11,025 bases of DNA from an uncultured Alphaproteobacteria bacterium (lineage in GTDB: Bacteria; Pseudomonadota; Alphaproteobacteria; Bin95). Where the stretch lies: assembly GCA_913060845.1 (NCBI GenBank), contig CAJXVF010000028.1:1-11025 (forward strand). Direction: 5' to 3'. The translations under genes were made by a program, and so were the position numbers. Positions 1-4,935 of the stretch are shown here, in pieces; the stretch's first letter is position 1; every line of letters begins with the position of its first letter. The notes under the pieces are model-generated. The model saw only the letters and a list, made by a program, of their open reading frames with translations, searched no databases and was not told where the DNA came from.

Positions 1-955
1 TGGCAAGGCTGCGGCCAGCGGCGAGCGGAACGCCCGCAGCGCCAATCGGCCCCCGACCCTTCACTTCGCGGAAAAATACGACAGACCGGTTCAGGTTCAT
101 GACGTCTTGGGCCTGGCCTGGGTTGGACGCAAGCCAGGACCGGATCGCCTGCATGGACATGTCCTGCCGTTGGATAGCACCCGATGCGATCAAATCCCGG
201 CCAATTGCGCGATAGGGCCTGCCATTCTTACCTGCATAGCCGATCCGCATGCGGGATCCATCAGGCAGCTTGACCACGCCAGAACCTTGAATTTCGAGGA
301 AAAACCCAGCCACGGGCTCTGCCAACCATACAAGCTCTAGGCCTTGGCCTTGAAGCGCGCCACGGGCGACTTCTGCGCGCTCGTGATAGGGCACAAAGCG
401 GCCATTTTCGATGCGGCCAAGCACAGTTTTGCCTTTGAGGTCAGCGTTAAAGGCGCCCAAGTCTGCGCTGATGATATCAGCAGGCTTGCGGTAAAGCGGC
501 GTTTGGTTGGCTCCGCCACGTGTGCGGGATCCAGCGACTTCAGGCTCATAATAGCCGGTGAATAGGCCTGTTGAGGCGGTGGCGCCCACCTGATAGGGCT
601 GAAACCAAGCCTCCACGAAAGCTTTGGGGTCTGTGTTGGGGGCAGCCTTGGCGGCAGCGCAGGCTGCAGCCCAGTCGACGTTCCGGCCAAGGGTGGGCCA
701 GGTTTTGGATGCGGGATCGTTCGCACTTTTCCGCCCGAAGCGTTTACAGACGCCGCGAAACTGCTGCAATGCGATGGCGGGATTGTCCGCAGACCAACCC
801 GGCAATGCTGAAAAAGCAACGGGCCGCAGGTCTGGCGGCGGCGCTGATTGGGTCTCAGTTGGCTTCGGAGTGGTTGTTTTTGGCGGCGGTTTCGCTGCGT
901 CAGAACATGCCGCAAGCGCCAAAGCGGCGGCGGCTAAAATAATGAAGGGACGCAT
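1..955 (-). CDS. mltA: MltA, membrane-bound lytic murein transglycosylase A (C-terminus cut by window edge)
   Basis: MltA is an outer-membrane lipoprotein that cleaves the glycan strands of peptidoglycan to leave 1,6-anhydro-muramoyl ends. The ATG start at 955-953 gives 318 codons before the frame runs off the left edge. Residues 1-17 are a lipoprotein signal with lipobox L14-A-A-C17, followed by a proline-rich linker of about residues 20-45. Family motifs seen are FTGYYEP (about 132-138), the block EIQGSG..KLPDG..MRIGYAGKNGRPYRAIGR, MSMQAIRSWLASNP, and GPIGAAGVPLAAGRSLA at the very end. E. coli MltA is 365 residues, so about the last 50-70 residues are missing here, including the region of the catalytic Asp and the 3D domain. 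A GGAG lies about 10 bases before the start. The gene begins 26 bases after the Tim44-like gene and is probably cotranscribed with it. The frame is intact; the truncation comes from the window, not from mutation. Confidence 0.95.
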   Translation of the reverse strand, partial: MRPFIILAAAALALAACSDAAKPPPKTTTPKPTETQSAPPPDLRPVAFSALPGWSADNPAIALQQFRGVCKRFGRKSANDPASKTWPTLGRNVDWAAACAAAKAAPNTDPKAFVEAWFQPYQVGATASTGLFTGYYEPEVAGSRTRGGANQTPLYRKPADIISADLGAFNADLKGKTVLGRIENGRFVPYHERAEVARGALQGQGLELVWLAEPVAGFFLEIQGSGVVKLPDGSRMRIGYAGKNGRPYRAIGRDLIASGAIQRQDMSMQAIRSWLASNPGQAQDVMNLNRSVVFFREVKGRGPIGAAGVPLAAGRSLA

Positions 956-981
956 GGCCACTCGCTCCGGCGCGGGCTAGA

Positions 982-1674
982 TCAGTCGCCCGGCTGGGTT
1001 TCGATCAGCAGCCAGTTCGGATCATCCGAATGCATATCCCGCTCGTACGTCCAGAGATCGACAATGGTTTCGACCTGGTTCGGCGCGCCATCAATCGGTT
1101 GATCGTCAGCATTGCGCAGCACGTTGGTTTGTTCAGACTTCAAACGGACAGTGACACGCGCGACAGAGCCTTCGACCTCGACATCATCAATCCCAGCAGT
1201 CTGGATGGCGATGACTGTGGCGTCCAAGGTCTCGCCCCGGGACTCACGGTCAGTGATCGCAGCTTCCATCGGCTCATAAACGTCATCGTGTGCAAGGCTG
1301 CGCAGTGTGTCCCGGTCACCGCTGGCATAGGCTGACAGGATCATGGCAAAGGCTTCACGTGCGCCGCCAAGGAATTCGTCTGCGTTAAATTCTGGATCAA
1401 GCGCATGCAGTTTCGCTGCTGGGCCAAAAGGCGGGGCAGCGTCGATGCTCGGGCGTGGAACGCCGGGTAAGGGCGTTACGTTGTCTGCGGCTGAATCGCT
1501 GGCTGGCGCATTTTTGTCAGCCTTAGGCCGGGTGCCGACATAGCGGTCAGCATCCTTGTAGCGCGGCCGTTCTTCACCGTGGCGTTTGCCCAACACACTG
1601 CGCAGTCGCAGGATCAAAAAACCTGCAACGACAGCCAGTATAATGACTTCGATCAGGGCGCTATCGCTCCCCAT
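982..1674 (-). CDS. Tim44-like domain protein, membrane-anchored
   Basis: This 230-residue protein has one hydrophobic N-terminal segment (about residues 6-26), then arginine-rich and acidic stretches, a low-complexity linker to about residue 85, and a C-terminal Tim44-like domain (about 90-226). The domain end shows the usual pattern of a WTYERD segment, then DPNW and a short strand. The fold is that of mitochondrial Tim44 and bacterial TimA-type proteins, which attach to the inner membrane; the bacterial role is not settled, and an adaptor role in membrane protein handling is inferred. The ATG at 1674-1672 has a GGGAAG about 7 bases upstream and sits directly before the hydrophobic segment. 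It is the first gene of a minus-strand pair with mltA and is divergent from fxsA, an arrangement known in Alphaproteobacteria. TGA stop at 984-982. Confidence 0.88.
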   Translation of the reverse strand: MGSDSALIEVIILAVVAGFLILRLRSVLGKRHGEERPRYKDADRYVGTRPKADKNAPASDSAADNVTPLPGVPRPSIDAAPPFGPAAKLHALDPEFNADEFLGGAREAFAMILSAYASGDRDTLRSLAHDDVYEPMEAAITDRESRGETLDATVIAIQTAGIDDVEVEGSVARVTVRLKSEQTNVLRNADDQPIDGAPNQVETIVDLWTYERDMHSDDPNWLLIETQPGD

Positions 1675-1872
1675 GAACTGTCTTCCCTTCGCACCCGCAC
1701 CAAAACCACATTTGGCCTTGGCGTTTTGCGCTAGCCTTTTATCTTAAGCACGCGCTCCCTATGTAACATATAGGTCGTAAAGACAGGTTAGCGACCATTT
1801 GTTCCGTAACGGCGCAAAATCAAGCGCACATCGGATTTCGCCACCATAACGCCGGGACGCCGCAAAGCAAGC
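1675..1872. promoter_or_regulatory. Divergent intergenic region between the Tim44-like gene and fxsA
   Basis: These 198 bases must carry the promoters for the minus-strand Tim44-mltA pair and for the plus-strand fxsA-secB run. The centre is AT-richer than the flanking genes. Two adjacent inverted repeats are visible: CCTAT at 1758-1762 with ATAGG at 1770-1774 (seven-base spacer), and GGTCG at 1773-1777 with CGACC at 1792-1796. They could be operator or promoter structure, but I see no -35/-10 pair good enough to place a promoter on either strand. No SD-like sequence is clear before fxsA. Stems this short could arise by chance. Confidence 0.4.
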
Positions 1873-2394
1873 ATGGGCTGGATACTGTTTCTTCTTTTCG
1901 TGGCGATGCCAATCGCTGAAATCGCTGTCCTGATCCAGGTCGGCGGGATAATCGGGACGTGGCCGACGATTGGCATTGTGATTTTCACCGCCTTTACCGG
2001 CGCATTCCTAGCCAAGATGGAAGGCCGTGCTGCGATGCAACGGCTGGCCCAGGCCGTGCAATCTGGCCAAGCGCCGATTGTGCCGGTACTGGATGCCGCC
2101 GCCGTATTCACCGGCGGCTTGCTCCTTCTAACGCCTGGATTCATAACGGATATTCTTGGGCTTTCACTTCTATTCGGGCCAACGCGTCTGCTGTGGGGCA
2201 AGGCGATTGCAGGCATGTCCCGCCGCCATAGAAGCCAGCGGGACCAGCGCGCGCCGGATGATGGGGTGATCGACGGGGTGTTTGTAGAGGTCGATCCGAA
2301 TGACCCAGGCAATGGCCCAACGAATTCTCAGCCGCCTATTGATTTGCCGCCTGGGCGCCCCGGCCCAAGTTCCCGATATGAGCGCGACGAATGA
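1873..2394 (+). CDS. fxsA: FxsA family membrane protein
   Basis: This 173-residue polytopic inner-membrane protein belongs to the FxsA family. The E. coli member is known for relieving F-plasmid exclusion of phage T7; the normal cellular function is unknown. Hydrophobic segments lie at about residues 2-24, 28-46 and 78-102. The N-terminal pattern LFVAMPIAEIAVLIQVGG and the later LLLLTPGFITDILG are the conserved family stretches. The tail from about residue 117 is polar, charged and proline-rich, and ends at the overlap with the next gene. The ATG at 1873 lacks a clear Shine-Dalgarno site, but the protein begins just where family members do. It is the first gene of a plus-strand run; its stop overlaps the next start in ATGA, implying translational coupling. 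The fxsA-secB neighbourhood is recurrent in Alphaproteobacteria. Confidence 0.9.
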   Translation: MGWILFLLFVAMPIAEIAVLIQVGGIIGTWPTIGIVIFTAFTGAFLAKMEGRAAMQRLAQAVQSGQAPIVPVLDAAAVFTGGLLLLTPGFITDILGLSLLFGPTRLLWGKAIAGMSRRHRSQRDQRAPDDGVIDGVFVEVDPNDPGNGPTNSQPPIDLPPGRPGPSSRYERDE

Positions 2395-2972
2395 TTCTGC
2401 TGCGGCATGGCCAGACGGTCTTCAATCTGCATTTTAGCAAGACGCGCATCGACCCAGGCGTGCCGGACCCGCCGCTGACGCCGCTTGGTGAAACACAAGC
2501 GCGTGAGGCTGCCGAACGTCTGCAGGCAACGCCGATCCGCCGGATCGTCGCCAGCCCCTATGCACGCGCGATCCAAACGGCGCTGATTGTGGCTGAGCCG
2601 TTTGATCTATCTGTTGAGATTGAACCGGATATTCGGGAGCGCGCTGGATATTCCTGCGACATTGGTTCTGAACCAACAGACTTGGCAGACCGTTGGCCGG
2701 ACCTAGACTTTTCTCACCTGGAGGCGCGCTGGTGGGCGCACCCTGGCGATCCAGCGTTGGATGGCCTGGATGAGCCTGAAGAGGTGCTGGATGCCCGCGT
2801 TCATGGTTTTCGTGCCCGCGTCGCCAACCGCGATGATTGGGCGGAGACTCTGGTTGTGTGCCATTGGGGGCCGATACGCTCTTTGGTGGGATACCGGGTC
2901 GAAAACGGGATGTTTGTTCAGCACGATCCTCACGCGCTGATAGCAGAAGTGAAGGCCGCTAAGCCGCGCTAA
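2391..2972 (+). CDS. Histidine phosphatase family protein (phosphoglycerate-mutase-like)
   Basis: This 193-residue protein belongs to the histidine phosphatase (PGAM/SixA-like) superfamily. The catalytic motif LRHGQT is at residues 4-9, with R5 and nucleophile H6. Further conserved residues are R59 in ASPYARAIQTA, an acidic residue near E83, and second histidine H158 in VVCHWGPIRSL, where most members have HGG or HGS. The substrate cannot be told from sequence: family members act on phosphosugars, nucleotides, phosphohistidine and other small phosphoesters, so I give no gene symbol. The start overlaps fxsA by four bases (ATGA) and has no strong SD, which fits coupling to fxsA translation. secB starts 106 bases downstream. 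Confidence 0.88.
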   Translation: MILLRHGQTVFNLHFSKTRIDPGVPDPPLTPLGETQAREAAERLQATPIRRIVASPYARAIQTALIVAEPFDLSVEIEPDIRERAGYSCDIGSEPTDLADRWPDLDFSHLEARWWAHPGDPALDGLDEPEEVLDARVHGFRARVANRDDWAETLVVCHWGPIRSLVGYRVENGMFVQHDPHALIAEVKAAKPR

Positions 2973-3078
2973 CGGTTGTTTCTACCGCCGTTTCTATGCT
3001 AACCGGGCGTTCATCATATATGTGCGGTATTAAGCCGAGCATCCTTTCAAGATATTGACCCAATTAGGAGACAGCCCG
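2973..3078 (+). promoter_or_regulatory. Spacer before secB, with its Shine-Dalgarno site
   Basis: The 106 bases between the phosphatase and secB are AT-richer than the genes. AGGAG at 3066-3070 lies 8 bases before the ATG at 3079 and decides the secB start; the in-frame ATG at 3055 lies upstream of that SD and lacks one of its own. A weak inverted repeat, CGGTT at 2973-2977 and AACCG at 3000-3004, starts directly after the phosphatase stop and has no T tract. The gap could hold a secB promoter, but no convincing -35/-10 pair is seen. Confidence 0.5.
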
Positions 3079-3561
3079 ATGGCTGAAGAAACCGCCGCGA
3101 CCCAAGCCGTCGAGCAGGTACCGCCCCTTACGCTGACCGCACAGTACGTCAAAGACCTTTCCTTTGAGAATCCGGATGCGCCCCAGGCGTTGGGTGATCT
3201 TAACCCGCCGCCCGCAATCAAAGTCGATGTGGACGTCGAAGCTAAGTCGCTCGGCGGTCAATATTATGAAGCTGTGTTGCACGTGCGCGCCACGGCAGAA
3301 CGTGACGATAAAACGTTTTTCGTCGTTGAAGTCAGCTATGGCGGCGTGTGCGCCGTCGCTGAAGGTGTGCCGCAAGAACATGTACAGCCGCTGGTGATGA
3401 TCGAAGGCCCGCGCTTACTGTTCCCGTTCGCCCGCGCCGTTGTATCTGACGCCGTGCGTGATGGTGGCTTCCCGCCGCTGCTGATCAACCCAATCGATTT
3501 CGCTGCACTGTTTCAGCAGATGCAGGCGACCGCGCAGGCTGAACCTGAAGGCGAAGCGTAA
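3079..3561 (+). CDS. secB: SecB, protein-export chaperone
   Basis: SecB is a homotetrameric cytosolic chaperone that holds preproteins unfolded and delivers them to SecA at the SecYEG translocon. The product is 160 residues, normal for Alphaproteobacteria. The family pattern is complete: a short acidic and alanine-rich N-terminus, AQYVKDLSFENPDAP (21-35), the strand YYEAVLHVRATAE, FFVVEVSYGGV, and the C-terminal RLLFPFARAVVSDAVRDGGF then PPLLINPIDFAALF block. I chose the ATG at 3079 over the in-frame ATG at 3055 because AGGAG lies 8 bases before 3079; the longer form would add eight residues with no SD. The stop is 4 bases from the stop of a convergent minus-strand gene, so the two transcripts must terminate in or beyond each other's coding sequence. 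Confidence 0.96.
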   Translation: MAEETAATQAVEQVPPLTLTAQYVKDLSFENPDAPQALGDLNPPPAIKVDVDVEAKSLGGQYYEAVLHVRATAERDDKTFFVVEVSYGGVCAVAEGVPQEHVQPLVMIEGPRLLFPFARAVVSDAVRDGGFPPLLINPIDFAALFQQMQATAQAEPEGEA

Positions 3562-3565
3562 GCGA

Positions 3566-3850
3566 TTACCGTCTGCGGCGGCCTGGCAGCATCAACAGCA
3601 AGCCAAGGCCGCCGAGGATGGGCCATGCCGGCCACAACAGGAATGTCTGAATCGCAGGGTCCCAAAGCCAGGCGGAGACATACCGCTGGATAACCGCCTG
3701 TGCCGTATTCAGCCATTCTGGGAACAGCCGGAACGCGATTTCTCCGAAGACGATCAAGCTCCAGTCGCCATATTCAAAATAGCCAACCGCCTCCCAGACG
3801 ATCACCGCCAGGGCCAGTGCTAGGAATAAAAGGGCGATAAAGCGGCGCAT
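3566..3850 (-). CDS. Small integral membrane protein, family not recognised
   Basis: This 94-residue hydrophobic protein is not assigned to a family. It shows an N-terminal membrane segment (about residues 3-22), a second apolar stretch rich in aromatic residues (about 27-43), a W-rich middle (WLWDPAIQTFLLWPAWP, about 64-80), a third membrane segment (about 70-88) and a basic RRRR tail, which would favour a cytoplasmic C-terminus. I take the ATG at 3850-3848; a TTG at 3856-3854 would add two residues. The SD is weak (AAAG about 8 bases before the ATG). The start lies 44 bases after the fdsD stop on the same strand, so it is probably the last gene of the formate dehydrogenase operon, though a functional link is only an inference from position. 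A spurious ORF is unlikely given the clean membrane topology. Confidence 0.65.
   Translation of the reverse strand: MRRFIALLFLALALAVIVWEAVGYFEYGDWSLIVFGEIAFRLFPEWLNTAQAVIQRYVSAWLWDPAIQTFLLWPAWPILGGLGLLLMLPGRRRR
3576..3614. terminator. Strong bulged hairpin at the secB 3' end (possible bidirectional terminator)
   Basis: CGGCGGCCT at 3576-3584 pairs with AGGCCGCCG at 3606-3614. The stem continues inward, GGC 3585-3587 with GCC 3602-3604, after a single bulged A, giving 12 base pairs around a 14-base loop. It begins 15 bases after the secB stop and lies inside the C-terminal codons of the convergent membrane-protein gene. Neither side has a run of T, so it is not a classical rho-independent terminator; it could protect the secB mRNA 3' end or act with Rho. 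It also encodes the LPGRRRR tail of the opposite gene, so some of the GC symmetry may be coding coincidence. Confidence 0.35.
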
Positions 3851-3881
3851 CGGCAAGGCTTTCTATAAACGCGAGTTGCCG
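3851..3881 (-). promoter_or_regulatory. Inverted repeat abutting the small membrane protein start
   Basis: CGGCAA at 3851-3856 is perfectly complementary to TTGCCG at 3876-3881. On the minus-strand mRNA this gives a 6-bp stem with a 19-base loop ending directly against the ATG at 3850, with the weak SD inside the loop. It also contains the alternative TTG start. It could limit translation of the last gene relative to fdsD, or be chance; there is no T tract to suggest a terminator after fdsD. Confidence 0.25.
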
Positions 3882-3894
3882 GACTATACCACAG

Positions 3895-4122
3895 CTATTC
3901 TTGCAACGCCTTCGCGATGGCGTGAAGCGGCGCACTCGCTTGGTCGCCTTTGGCCGCGACGACCGCCAGATAATCCGTGCGCATGCTCGGCGCCCAGAAT
4001 TGCTTCAGGTGCGATGCCGCCGCTACAGGGGCCGCGTCCCCTTGATGGCGGAAAAACTGATAAATCTCCCCCGCCATCCGCAAAAGCTTTTCGTCTTGCT
4101 TAGTCATTTTCTGCGCGCTCAA
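3895..4122 (-). CDS. fdsD: Formate dehydrogenase delta subunit FdsD
   Basis: FdsD is a small accessory subunit encoded at the end of NAD-dependent formate dehydrogenase operons; it is needed for a fully active complex in characterised systems, with its exact role less clear than that of the other subunits. This 75-residue protein shows the family pattern: a helix LLRMAGEIYQFFRHQG, an alanine-rich stretch, then HLKQFWAPSMRTDYL. The start is TTG at 4122-4120, overlapping the fdhD stop in TTGA. I prefer it to the downstream ATG at 4107 because AAAGGAG ends 7 bases before the TTG and lies too far from the ATG. The overlap implies coupling to fdhD. TAG stop at 3897-3895. Confidence 0.9.
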   Translation of the reverse strand: MSAQKMTKQDEKLLRMAGEIYQFFRHQGDAAPVAAASHLKQFWAPSMRTDYLAVVAAKGDQASAPLHAIAKALQE

Positions 4123-4925
4123 TTCGGCGCTCCTTTGATCCGCTGAGCATGGGCATAAACGTCAAACCCATTGCCGCGCAAGGCTGCGGCCAGGGTGACG
4201 CCGGCGGCCTCTGCGGCGCGAACGGCGAGTTCGGTGGGCGAGGATGCAGCGGCGATGACGGGCGCTCCGGCACGGGCAGATTTCAGGACCATTTCGACTG
4301 AGCAACGGCTGGTTAGGCAAATTGCGCCAACAGATATGTCCTGTCCTGCCCGTATCAACGCGCCGATCAGTTTATCCAGCGCGTTATGGCGGCCAATGTC
4401 TTCCCGCACCGCTACAAGGGCACCGTCACCATTGATCCATCCGGCAGCGTGAACAGCGCGGGTTTGGGCGTTTAGGCGCTGCGCTTCTGGTAGACTGGCG
4501 ATGGCTTTAAGCAGAATTTCAGGATCATACTGATTGGTATTTAGCGTTATGATAGGCGCTGATGCAAGCAGGGCGTCGAGGTGTTCCAGCCCGCAAAGGC
4601 TACAGCTGGTGCGGGCTGCGAAGGCGCGGCGTCGATCCTGCAAGGCGTCTGCACGGGCGGCTGGGATAGTGAGCCGGGCTTCATGGCCCTCATCTACCGC
4701 ATGGATTGAAAGCGCCGAAATATCCGCTGGATCGTCGACAATGCCTTCAGTCAGCGCAAAGCCGTAGGCTAGGTCTTCCAGGTCTGCCGGGGTCGCGAGG
4801 ACAGCGGCGAAAGCCTGGCCGTTGCAAGTGATGGCGAGCGGCGTTTCTTCTGGGATCTGGCGCTCGACATGCGTCCACTGGCCGGCCTCATAGCGAATGG
4901 CCTGGCGGGCGCTGGCTGGCTTCAC
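4119..4925 (-). CDS. fdhD: FdhD/FdsC, formate dehydrogenase accessory sulfurtransferase
   Basis: FdhD binds bis-MGD and transfers sulfur from a cysteine desulfurase to make the sulfido ligand on molybdenum, which formate dehydrogenase needs for activity. The product is 268 residues, typical of the family. The sulfur-carrying CxxC is C108-S-L-C111, within RTSCSLCGLEHL. The conserved block VAVREDIGRHNALDKLIG is at about 171-188, followed by the LTSRCSVEMVLKSARAGAPVIAAASSPTELAV region. In fds operons this gene is also called fdsC. The start is GTG at 4925-4923 with a GAGG 8 bases upstream that overlaps the fdsA stop region; the gap to fdsA is 10 bases. It overlaps fdsD by three bases. Its place between fdsA and fdsD matches the fdsGBACD order known in other proteobacteria. 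Confidence 0.95.
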   Translation of the reverse strand: MKPASARQAIRYEAGQWTHVERQIPEETPLAITCNGQAFAAVLATPADLEDLAYGFALTEGIVDDPADISALSIHAVDEGHEARLTIPAARADALQDRRRAFAARTSCSLCGLEHLDALLASAPIITLNTNQYDPEILLKAIASLPEAQRLNAQTRAVHAAGWINGDGALVAVREDIGRHNALDKLIGALIRAGQDISVGAICLTSRCSVEMVLKSARAGAPVIAAASSPTELAVRAAEAAGVTLAAALRGNGFDVYAHAQRIKGAPN

Positions 4926-4935
4926 TGGGCGCGCC

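Noticed and set aside
337..980. Long frames of 118 to 192 codons on both strands
   Set aside because: They lie inside mltA in other frames; only the frame starting at 955 on the minus strand gives a recognisable protein (MltA) with a lipobox.
1788..2312. A 174-codon minus-strand frame opposite fxsA
   Set aside because: Low-complexity product with no family resemblance, antisense to a clear FxsA protein.
3055..3078. Upstream in-frame ATG for secB
   Set aside because: The strong AGGAG lies between the two candidates and can serve only the ATG at 3079.
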